64,000 nt of DNA from Oscillospiraceae bacterium. Its GTDB lineage: Bacteria; Bacillota; Clostridia; Oscillospirales; Acutalibacteraceae. Below the pieces are notes generated by a model, which saw only the letters and a program-made list of their open reading frames with translations, was not told where the DNA came from and made no database searches. Shown here piece after piece: positions 35,286-42,860 of this stretch; position 1 is the first letter of the stretch; each line of letters opens with the position of its first letter. Location of the stretch: positions 304,128 through 368,127 of the forward strand of contig CAJTCS010000002.1 in NCBI GenBank assembly GCA_910574995.1, read 5' to 3'. Both the position numbers and the translations under genes were made by a program.

Positions 35286-35842
35286 GCCCTTTTGCAGGGG
35301 CCTGCCCCGGGTTTCGCCCGCAGGCATGCGCGGATTGCCGTTGTATATTTCCAAGCCTCCAGCATCTGCGAGGCCAATTTCCCGGCATCCCATGCTTTTT
35401 GGCTATTTTCTTCGCTAAGCGGATCGTTTACCAATACTTTTCCCTCATCCCCCAAACCAGCCAAGACGATAAAATGGGTATCATCCCCATCTATAAAATC
35501 ACCCGGGCCCATGCGGCATATCATAGGAGCTCCTGCACTCAGAGACTCTAGGATGCCCGCACTGTCGACAGCCACTTGCACACCCCGCAGTCCCATGGCC
35601 TGCGCACCTTCTGTCATCATTTCTAACGACGTTCCAAAACCAGGGATATAATATGCGTGTTCTATGGCATACTGTGCTACAACACTTGGATTCCATACTG
35701 TATTTCCTGTCAGCCCACACACCACCATAGCCAAGCTAGTAGGCCCACAGCCGCAGTCTGCCATGACTGTGTTGCCGTAAGGCTGCTGCCCCCAGCGGGC
35801 GTCCCCTTGCAAAAACAATGGAATTCTACGTTTTTTACACAT
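35282..35842 (-). CDS. C39-like cysteine peptidase family protein
   Basis: This 186-residue protein starts at 35842 after AAAAGGAG. It matches the peptidase C39-like family: the Cys-box CGCGPTSLAMVVCGL near residue 30, and the His in GDDTHFIVLAGLGDEGKVLVNDP. A WGQQPYGN block precedes the Cys. No transporter or leader-peptide substrate is seen nearby, and no signal peptide, so it is probably an intracellular or accessory papain-fold protein. Its base composition is clearly lower in G+C than the flanking ftsQ and ileS, which suggests a recent arrival. Confidence 0.8.
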   Translation of the reverse strand: MCKKRRIPLFLQGDARWGQQPYGNTVMADCGCGPTSLAMVVCGLTGNTVWNPSVVAQYAIEHAYYIPGFGTSLEMMTEGAQAMGLRGVQVAVDSAGILESLSAGAPMICRMGPGDFIDGDDTHFIVLAGLGDEGKVLVNDPLSEENSQKAWDAGKLASQMLEAWKYTTAIRACLRAKPGAGPCKRA

Positions 35843-35944
35843 GTATTTTTTCTCCTTTTGCATTTTAGCCTATGGGTTCGGCAGGGATATCCCCCCACAG
35901 CCACCGCTGCCGCCAGAGCCATCACCACTGCTGCCGCTCCCTTC

Positions 35945-37192
35945 TTACCCATCGGGAATGGCGTCCCCGGTATCCTCCCAATAGGTGTCCCAGCTGTCGT
36001 CCGTACCGCCGGTGTCATCTGTATAACCGTCTGTGCCGCCGTCATCCCCACCTGTATCATTCTGGCTTTCCTCCGGCACGCTGGACGCCGGGCCGCTGGC
36101 AGTGGTCGCGCTTGTGGAGGGGGCGCTTCCCGGCGTGGAGGTAAACCCTGCCCGACGTACATCCGCATAGGTCAGGTCCAGGGTGCCGTGCTCCTCCGGG
36201 CCAATCTTCCCCTCTTGCAGCAGCTTATAGCCAAACTGCACCTTATAAGGGAGCTGGGTGGCGTTGCCCAGCTTGAACTCCACCCGGTCTTGATACCACA
36301 GGGTGATATTATAGGGGTCCGAAAGGTCCAGCCGGGTAAACGCCCCCCACGCCCCCAGTTCTACAATCGTGGAGAGTATCTGGCTGTACGCCTCCTGTAC
36401 CCCTTGGTCCTCCAACTGTACGGGCTGCCCCACCTGGGGGGACACAGGGGCGAGGCCCTCGATCTGCATCACGCCGGCCCGGGGTTCCGCCTGGCGCTCT
36501 AATATCTTCCCCTCGCCGCTGATATACAGCCAAGAGCCCCCTTCCGCGATGCAGCTGGCCACCTCTGTACCCGTGATGTGTATCTCCAGGGTGCCGGGGA
36601 TGTGGCGGCGTATATCCACGTCCGCAATATAAGGCAGCTGGGCCTTCAGCTTTTCCTCCCGATCTTTAGTAGAGACAAAAAACAGGTTTTCCCCCAGCTG
36701 ATAGTCGCACAGGCGCAGGATATCCTCTGCCTGGTAGACCTGATCCCCCGTTACGGTGATATCGGAGATCTTGAACGCCAGGGAAACGGCCAATATACAA
36801 GTGGCCGCTGCCATCACAAACAATACGCCCAGGGTAATGAACCTACGCAGGCCCTTGCTCATGGGAGGCTTCCGTTTACGGGGCTGGGGCTCCCGGGGCC
36901 GGCGGGCCTTTGGCGGGGGTGTAGGGCTGCCACGCCGCTGGGACGCCGGGCGGCGCGGGGGCCCCTTGGGTACAGGGCCCCCATCTGGGCCAGGCCTGCG
37001 CCGCGGGCTGGAGCTGGCCCCTTGGCCCGGACGCTGTGGGCGTGTCCCGGCGCCCCTGCGGGAGGGCCGGCCGCCGGCCTGTTCCCGCAAAGGGCGGGCA
37101 CGCTGGGGCGGTTCGCCGTCCGAATGGGAACTGATATCCACGAATTCGTCCCCGTCCCAGATATCCCTTCCTGGCCTTCTGCGTGCCGGCAT
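35945..37192 (-). CDS. ftsQ: Cell division protein FtsQ/DivIB
   Basis: This 415-residue FtsQ-type protein has a long Pro/Arg/Gly-rich basic cytoplasmic tail (residues 1-112), one transmembrane helix (about 115-140, FITLGVLFVMAAATCILAV), and a POTRA domain beginning FKISDITVTGDQVYQAEDI. The distal beta region is present, then an acidic Gly/Asp/Thr-rich tail (residues 365-415). The start has GGAGG upstream. It closes the dcw cluster after murA. The acidic C-terminal tail is unusual in its length. Confidence 0.92.
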   Translation of the reverse strand: MPARRRPGRDIWDGDEFVDISSHSDGEPPQRARPLREQAGGRPSRRGAGTRPQRPGQGASSSPRRRPGPDGGPVPKGPPRRPASQRRGSPTPPPKARRPREPQPRKRKPPMSKGLRRFITLGVLFVMAAATCILAVSLAFKISDITVTGDQVYQAEDILRLCDYQLGENLFFVSTKDREEKLKAQLPYIADVDIRRHIPGTLEIHITGTEVASCIAEGGSWLYISGEGKILERQAEPRAGVMQIEGLAPVSPQVGQPVQLEDQGVQEAYSQILSTIVELGAWGAFTRLDLSDPYNITLWYQDRVEFKLGNATQLPYKVQFGYKLLQEGKIGPEEHGTLDLTYADVRRAGFTSTPGSAPSTSATTASGPASSVPEESQNDTGGDDGGTDGYTDDTGGTDDSWDTYWEDTGDAIPDG

Positions 37193-37240
37193 GACAGCCC
37201 ACCTCCCTTCCGCGTCCTTCCGGGGCTACTTAAGCGGGCC

Positions 37241-38497
37241 CTACGGATCGTCTTTCGTCTCGATGATGCGCGCCCCCAGGCTGGCCAAATTCCCGGCCAG
37301 GTCTTCATACCCCCGCCGGATGTATTCCACGCCGCCCACCTGGGTGCGCCCATGGGCCGCAAGGCCCGCCACCACCAGGGCCGCCCCGCCCCGCAGGTCC
37401 GCCGCCTGGACCGGGGCGCCGGTAAGGCTTTCTACCCCCTCTACGATGGCCACCTTGCCCTCTACCTTGATATTGGCCCCCAGCCGTTGCAGGCCTTCCG
37501 CATGGCGGTATCGGTTTTCGAATATGTTTTCTACAAAGATGCTGGTGCCCCGGCCCACTGCTGCCATGCTCATCACCACCGGCTGCGCGTCTGTGGGGAA
37601 GCCCGGGTACGGCATGGTGCGGATATGTTTCACCGGCATAAGCCTGCGGGGCGCCATAATGTTCAGGCTGCCGCCCATCTGGCGTACCTCGCAGCCCGAT
37701 TCCTCAAAGGGAGCCAGCATGGGCAGGATATGGGCGTTATCCACATCCCGCAGGGTGATGCTGCCCCCCGTGACCGCCGCCGCCGCCATATAAGTGGCAG
37801 AGACAATGCGGTCTGGCATTACCCGGTGCTCCGCGCCAAAAAGCTCCTTCACCCCGTCGATGATGACGCAGCTTTCCCCCGCCCCGTAGATACGCCCGCC
37901 GCAGCGGTTCAGGTAGGCGGCCAGGTCGGATATTTCCGGTTCCCGGGCAGCATTGGCAATAATGGTGGTGCCTTTGGCGCACACCGCAGCCAGCATCAGG
38001 TTCTCGGTGGCCCCCACGCTGGGGAATGCCAAGGAGACATAAGCTCCCTGGATGCCGTGCGGGGCCTGGCAGCTTAAGCAGCCGCCGCTTTCCCGGATTT
38101 CCACCCCCAGCTTCTGCAGGGCCGAGATGTGCAGGTCGATGGGCCGGGGGCCCAGCTCGCACCCGCCGGGAAAGCACATACGGGCTTCGCCGCAGCGGGA
38201 GACGATAGCCCCCAAAAACACGATGGAGGAACGCATCTCTTGCATAAGGCCCTGGGGCACCTCGCAGCACACCATGGCGTTATCCACAATGAGGTCCGAG
38301 CCCTCCCGTGTGCAGCGGCACCCCAGATGCTCTAAAATGCGTACGGCTGTTTCCACATCTGTCAAGTCGGGGCAATTGTGCAGTACACTCTGCCCTTTGC
38401 ACAGGACTGCCGCAGCCAGCAGGGGAAGCGTGCTGTTCTTCGCCCCCTGGACGCTGATCTCCCCGCCTAATTCGGCGGGGCCGTCGATCCATATCAT
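37241..38497 (-). CDS. murA: UDP-N-acetylglucosamine 1-carboxyvinyltransferase
   Basis: MurA makes the first committed precursor of peptidoglycan from UDP-GlcNAc and PEP. The protein is 418 residues, starting at 38497 (MIWIDGPAELGGEISVQGAK) after GAGGTG. The substrate loop KNSTLPLLAA is intact. The position that normally carries the PEP-binding Cys lies in SRCGEARMCFPGGCELGPRP, where the GGCELG sequence holds the catalytic Cys as usual. It is placed between ftsQ and a DUF3795 gene. Confidence 0.96.
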   Translation of the reverse strand: MIWIDGPAELGGEISVQGAKNSTLPLLAAAVLCKGQSVLHNCPDLTDVETAVRILEHLGCRCTREGSDLIVDNAMVCCEVPQGLMQEMRSSIVFLGAIVSRCGEARMCFPGGCELGPRPIDLHISALQKLGVEIRESGGCLSCQAPHGIQGAYVSLAFPSVGATENLMLAAVCAKGTTIIANAAREPEISDLAAYLNRCGGRIYGAGESCVIIDGVKELFGAEHRVMPDRIVSATYMAAAAVTGGSITLRDVDNAHILPMLAPFEESGCEVRQMGGSLNIMAPRRLMPVKHIRTMPYPGFPTDAQPVVMSMAAVGRGTSIFVENIFENRYRHAEGLQRLGANIKVEGKVAIVEGVESLTGAPVQAADLRGGAALVVAGLAAHGRTQVGGVEYIRRGYEDLAGNLASLGARIIETKDDP

Positions 38498-38585
38498 AGG
38501 GAACACCTCGCTTTATGTTAGCATACGCTATCATATGAAATGCTCCCAAAAGGGTGCGTCACGCAAGGGAAGTGATGGGTTCCCC

Positions 38586-38960
38586 CTATTTTTGCAGGTT
38601 TTCCTCCTTATGGAAAAAAGCCCTTTCCAGGACGGCGTATTCCGCCGGGGTACACACCCGCCGGCATGTCTCTTGGGTTTTCCGGGATTTTCCCAGCATG
38701 CCCCGCAGCTTTTCGCAGGGGACCCCCCCACACTGGTTACACTTGTCCACCCCGTAGGCCTGGGCGCAGCCTACCAGGCCGTATGTACATTCTTTATGGG
38801 ACCCACACCCGGCACAGGCCATCTCCTCTGGCGGGGCGATGTAATCCCGCATACCTGTCCGGTACCAAAGCTCCGCCACAGCGCGCAGCTCTTCTCCCGT
38901 ACGGGCGTTATACCGGGGACACTGCAGGCAGTCGTCCCCACATAAAGTAATCTTTTCCAT
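38586..38960 (-). CDS. DUF3795 domain protein (Cys-rich)
   Basis: This 124-residue protein starts at 38960 after AAAAGGAGC. Its spaced cysteines, LCGDDCLQCPRYNA, CAGCGSHKECTYG and CNQCGGVPCEKLRG, match DUF3795, a presumed metal or cluster-binding domain of unknown function found widely in anaerobes. It is wedged between murG and murA, with a copy of the two-hairpin repeat just upstream, so it looks like an insertion into the dcw cluster. Confidence 0.85.
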   Translation of the reverse strand: MEKITLCGDDCLQCPRYNARTGEELRAVAELWYRTGMRDYIAPPEEMACAGCGSHKECTYGLVGCAQAYGVDKCNQCGGVPCEKLRGMLGKSRKTQETCRRVCTPAEYAVLERAFFHKEENLQK

Positions 38961-38978
38961 GGGCGCTCCTTTTCTTTT

Positions 38979-39050
38979 GGGGCTCTGCCCCAAACCCCGC
39001 TTAGGAAACTTTTTTGAGGAAAAAGTTTCCTAAGAATCTTCAAAAACCTT
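38979..39050 (+). repeat. Two-hairpin intergenic repeat, copy A
   Basis: The unit is a small hairpin GGGGCTCTGCCCC (38979-38991), a second perfect 14-bp stem (arms 39001-39014 and 39020-39033), and a tail ending in CTTCAAAAACCTT. It closely matches copy B at 51758-51829 and, by structure, copy C at 49447-49519. It sits between murG and the DUF3795 gene. Confidence 0.8.
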
Positions 39051-39106
39051 ACCGTTATTATCCACGATAGGTTCGGGCCTGTTTTTTTCCCACACCTGAC
39101 AGCCGA

Positions 39107-39135
39107 TTCACGGTGAAGATGCAACGGAACGTTGC
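39107..39135 (+). repeat. Dispersed motif copy R1 overlapping the murG 3' end
   Basis: TTCACGGTGAAGATGCAACG followed by GAACGTTGC is shared, with few changes, with 49720-49749. It begins at the murG stop and covers its last codons, so the MurG C terminus ends inside repeat DNA. Confidence 0.6.
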
Positions 39136-40247
39136 TGTTGCGCGGCTTTTATCGTCCGATAAATGCGCTCGCTGGCGTCCAGCACTTCCATCTTCCCGGC
39201 GTTCTCCCCCAAGGAACGGAGGCGGTCCGGGTCGGACAAGATCTTCTCCACCTTGGCCCACAGGGCTTCGCCGGTCAGGTCTTTTTCCTCTATGATCTCC
39301 GCCGCGCCCCGGCGCACCAAAGCCATGGCGTTGTGGAACTGGTGGTTCTCCGCCACGTTGGGGGATGGGATAAGGATGGACGCTTTGGCCTTAGCCTCGA
39401 TCTCCGTCAGGGTCATGGCCCCGGCCCGGCCGATCACCAGGTCCGCCGCCGAAAGGCACTGGGGCATGTTGTCGATGTACTCTAAAAGCCGCACCTGGGG
39501 GGCCTTGCCCTGGTCAAACCCGAATTCCCGCAGCTCATCCAGGAACCGCTCGTCATGCTGGCCATAGCCGTGAATATGTTGATATGCCCCTCTCTTGGCG
39601 CTTTGGGCCAACATATAGGCGGCGGCGCGGTTTAAGGCCGAGGCCCCCAGGCTTCCGCCAAAAGACAGCACCAGCGGGCGGTCGTCCAGGCCCAAGGCTT
39701 TGCGGGACTCTTCCCGCTGGGCGGCCAGCACCTCGCCCCGCACCGGGTTGCCCGTGACGGTGCAGTTGACAGACGGGTCGAAATACTTCTTCGCGTCCGG
39801 CACAGCCAGCATCACGGTTTTCACCGATTTGGCCAGCATACGGGTGGTAACGCCTGGGTACGCGTTGGATTCGTGAATGACGCAGGGGATGCCCATACGG
39901 GCGGCTTCCCGTATTACCGGCCCGCTGACGTAACCCCCTGTGCCCACGCATACGTCTGGGGCAAACTCCTTGATGATTTTTCTCGATTCCCCGCTGGCGG
40001 TGAACATACGTACCACCGTCTGGGCGTTGCGCACCAGGTTCTGGGGGGTCAGCTTCCGCTGGAAGCCGGAAATGGTGATGGTGGACATAGGGTATCCGGC
40101 CTTGGCCACCAGGCGTTCTTCCATGCCGCCCCGGTTCCCTACATATAGGATCTCCGCGTCGGGCTCCTTCTGCCGCAGATACCCAGCCACAGCCAACGCG
40201 GGGTTGATGTGCCCCGCCGTGCCTCCACCGGTAAACAAGACTTTCAT
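39108..40247 (-). CDS. murG: UDP-GlcNAc:lipid I N-acetylglucosaminyltransferase
   Basis: MurG adds GlcNAc to lipid I at the inner membrane face, giving lipid II. The protein is 379 residues; the start at 40247 (MKVLFTGGGTAGHINPALA) follows AAAGGA. Donor and acceptor loops are present: GGTAGHINPA, GGSLGASALN and AGAMTLTEIEAKAKASILIPSP. The final residues (QQRSVASSP) are encoded inside a repeated DNA motif. It follows ftsW in the cluster. Confidence 0.96.
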   Translation of the reverse strand: MKVLFTGGGTAGHINPALAVAGYLRQKEPDAEILYVGNRGGMEERLVAKAGYPMSTITISGFQRKLTPQNLVRNAQTVVRMFTASGESRKIIKEFAPDVCVGTGGYVSGPVIREAARMGIPCVIHESNAYPGVTTRMLAKSVKTVMLAVPDAKKYFDPSVNCTVTGNPVRGEVLAAQREESRKALGLDDRPLVLSFGGSLGASALNRAAAYMLAQSAKRGAYQHIHGYGQHDERFLDELREFGFDQGKAPQVRLLEYIDNMPQCLSAADLVIGRAGAMTLTEIEAKAKASILIPSPNVAENHQFHNAMALVRRGAAEIIEEKDLTGEALWAKVEKILSDPDRLRSLGENAGKMEVLDASERIYRTIKAAQQQRSVASSP

Positions 40248-40368
40248 TGTGTGCACGGTCCTTTCTGTATGTTTGATCCAGCCCCCGCGTTCGGTACGGG
40301 GGCCGTAAAGCGGGAAAGTGTGTTTGGGGCGCCGCCCTCCGGCGGGGACCAGCCGGGGCCATACCCGC

Positions 40369-41619
40369 TTAGGTTTTCTCCACGGTGGCGCTGCGGGAAA
40401 TATTCAACAAAATGCCCATCTCACCCAAAAGCATCATTAACGCCGTGCCCCCATAACTGAAAAAAGGCAGGCTGATGCCCGTATTGGGGATGGTGTTGGT
40501 TACCACGCAGATATTCAACACCGTTTGTATGCCCACCTGGAAGGTAATCCCCAGGCCCAGCATCATGCCGAAGCGGTCTTTTGCCTTTAAAGAGACATAC
40601 ATGCCCCGCCAAATGACCAGGCCAAACAGCACCATAATGGCCAGGGCCCCTACCATGCCCAGTTCCTCGCAGACGATGGCGAAGATAAAGTCGTTCTGGG
40701 GCTCGGGCAGGTACAGGTACTTTTGCCGGGACTGCCCCAGCCCCAACCCGAACAGCCCCCCAGAGCCAATGGCATACAAGGACTGCCGTGTCTGGTGTGT
40801 CAGGTCTGGGTCCCCATGGAAGGGGTCCAGCCAAACGTCGATACGTCCAGACTGATAGTTGCTCCCGCCAATCAGCATCACTGCCAGGGCCCCGCCCACA
40901 AGCAGCCCGCCGAGGATGAACCACCGGGGCCGGGTGCCCCCCACAAACATCATGGCCGCGCCGATAAGCAGTACGATCAGCGTAGCGGACAGGTGGTTCT
41001 CAAAAAAGATCAGGGCCGCCACCGTGCCCAGCACCACCAGGAAAGGCACTACGCCGTGTTGGAAGGTATGCATCTTGGCGGCGTTCTGGGAGATAAGATG
41101 GGCCACCACCAAAATCACCGCGAACTTGGCGATCTCGGATGGCTGGAAGCCCAGAGGGCCAAACTGCAGCCACCGGTAGGCGTCCCCTTCCGGCGGGGCA
41201 ATCTCTTTTACTTTCAGCACCGGTCCTAAAAGCAGCACCAGCAAAAGCAGCAGCACCGTCACGCCCAGGACGGGGTAGGAAAGCTTGTGGAAATGGTGGT
41301 AATCAAAGGTGGAGATCAACAGCATGGCCGCCACCCCCGCCACAGCGAACCCCCCCTGGCGGGCAATATAATAGTAACTGTTGCCCTCGTGGTAATAGCT
41401 GTAGGCATAGCTGGCGGAGAAAAGCATTACCAGCCCCACCGCCAGCAGCACCATGATAAAAACGAACAAGGGCATATCCATGCCCTGTCCTAAAGAAAAC
41501 AGCCGGTATTGTATCTGGCTGCGCCCTTTCCGAGGCTGGCGTTCCCGTTCTTCCCCGCGGGGGCGCCCTGTGCTGGGCGTCTGCCGCAGCCCCCGGGCCG
41601 TCCTTCCCTGTGCCGCCAT
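40369..41619 (-). CDS. ftsW: FtsW/SpoVE-type lipid II polymerase
   Basis: This 416-residue SEDS protein polymerises lipid II with a partner class B PBP. A 45-residue basic N-terminal tail precedes ten membrane segments. The signature LFSASYAYSYYHEGNSYYY and the conserved GLGLGQSRQKYLYLPEPQNDFIFA region, containing the essential Asp, are intact, as is GISLPFFSYGGTALMM near the end. The ATG follows AGGAGG. The division FtsW and sporulation SpoVE are not separable by sequence alone; the location favours the division role. Confidence 0.95.
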   Translation of the reverse strand: MAAQGRTARGLRQTPSTGRPRGEERERQPRKGRSQIQYRLFSLGQGMDMPLFVFIMVLLAVGLVMLFSASYAYSYYHEGNSYYYIARQGGFAVAGVAAMLLISTFDYHHFHKLSYPVLGVTVLLLLLVLLLGPVLKVKEIAPPEGDAYRWLQFGPLGFQPSEIAKFAVILVVAHLISQNAAKMHTFQHGVVPFLVVLGTVAALIFFENHLSATLIVLLIGAAMMFVGGTRPRWFILGGLLVGGALAVMLIGGSNYQSGRIDVWLDPFHGDPDLTHQTRQSLYAIGSGGLFGLGLGQSRQKYLYLPEPQNDFIFAIVCEELGMVGALAIMVLFGLVIWRGMYVSLKAKDRFGMMLGLGITFQVGIQTVLNICVVTNTIPNTGISLPFFSYGGTALMMLLGEMGILLNISRSATVEKT

Positions 41620-41747
41620 ATACCTCCTCCTTCCCGGTTTGGCCGGGCGTTTATACCCTTGCCCTATTACGGATACACTGCCTGTATTTTGCGCAGTTAG
41701 GCGTAAATCTTGCGGCCGGCCTTATTTTTTCTTTAGAGGCCACAAGC

Positions 41748-42755
41748 CTACACCCCAAACAGCACGCAGCAGAAAGCCGCCGCGCCCCCCAGCAACGCTA
41801 CCAGGCCGAAACCGCCGCAGATCTGCACCTCGCTCCAGCCGCACATCTCAAAGTGGTGGTGGATAGGCGTCATTTTGAAGATCCGCTTGCCATGGGTGGC
41901 CTTGAAGTAGGTTACCTGCAGTACCACCGAGAGGATCTCAGCCCAGTATACCAGGCCAATGGGCAGCAACAGGGCGGGCATATCCAGGCCAAAGGCTAAG
42001 GCCCCTACCATGCCCCCCAGGAACAGGGAGCCCGTATCCCCCATAAACACCTTGGCCGGGTGGAAGTTCCAGAGCAAAAAGCCGATGCACGCCGCTGCCG
42101 CCGCCACACCCAGCACGGACAGCCCTTCCATAGAAAGGGCCCCGGCGCACAGGGATAGGGCCAGGCATGCAAAGAAGGTAACGGTGGTGTTCAGGCCGTC
42201 GATGCCGTCTGTAAAATTTACAGCGTTCACCAGCCCTACGATGAGGATGGCGGCCAGGATGTAGTAGCCGTAACCCAAGTCAACCCGCCCCATGAAGGGG
42301 ATGGTGGTAGCCGTGTCGTCCCCGGCCAGGGCCAGGGTGGCAAGATAAGCCGCCGCCACGGCAAACTGGAGGACCAGCTTCTGCCGCTCGGTCAGGCCCA
42401 GGTTCCGCTTCTTAAGGATGCTGATGTAATCGTCCATGAAGCCGATGGCCCCAAAGCCCACGGCCATGCCCAGCCCCCCCAGCACCCGTGCCTGCATCAG
42501 GGGCGTTTCAAAGTATCCCAGGCTGTGGGCCATGGGGATGGCGCAGGCCATGGCCACCACAACGCCCAAAATGAACATCAGCCCGCCCATAGTAGGGGTG
42601 CCCTGCTTGTTCTTGTGCCAGCTGGGCCCCACCTCCCGGATGGTTTGCCCGAACTTCAGCTTGTGCAAAAAGGGGATGAGCCACCGGCCCAGGATGGCCG
42701 TTACCCCGAAGCCCACCAGGGCCGCTGTGAAATAGATGGTGCTGTTCATTTTCAT
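41748..42755 (-). CDS. mraY: Phospho-N-acetylmuramoyl-pentapeptide-transferase
   Basis: MraY makes lipid I by transferring phospho-MurNAc-pentapeptide to undecaprenyl phosphate. The protein is 335 residues with ten membrane segments. Diagnostic blocks are GPSWHKNKQGTPTMGGLMF, VNFTDGIDGLNT with the catalytic Asp pair, FMGDTGSLFLGG and MTPIHHHFEMCGWSE. A second ATG two codons in is equally possible. murD, which normally follows, is absent; ftsW follows instead. Confidence 0.97.
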   Translation of the reverse strand: MKMNSTIYFTAALVGFGVTAILGRWLIPFLHKLKFGQTIREVGPSWHKNKQGTPTMGGLMFILGVVVAMACAIPMAHSLGYFETPLMQARVLGGLGMAVGFGAIGFMDDYISILKKRNLGLTERQKLVLQFAVAAAYLATLALAGDDTATTIPFMGRVDLGYGYYILAAILIVGLVNAVNFTDGIDGLNTTVTFFACLALSLCAGALSMEGLSVLGVAAAAACIGFLLWNFHPAKVFMGDTGSLFLGGMVGALAFGLDMPALLLPIGLVYWAEILSVVLQVTYFKATHGKRIFKMTPIHHHFEMCGWSEVQICGGFGLVALLGGAAAFCCVLFGV

Positions 42756-42860
42756 CCTGCCTTCCCTCTGGGGCGGGGCGCCAGCCCCTGCCCCTAGTAT
42801 ATCTCTTAGGCGTTATTGTACTCCTTTTCCTCCGGTTTTGCAAACCCATCCCCGCCGCTT

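Noticed and set aside
35282..35842. Bacteriocin-processing C39 transporter domain
   Set aside because: The protein has no ABC transporter domains, and no leader peptide gene is nearby.
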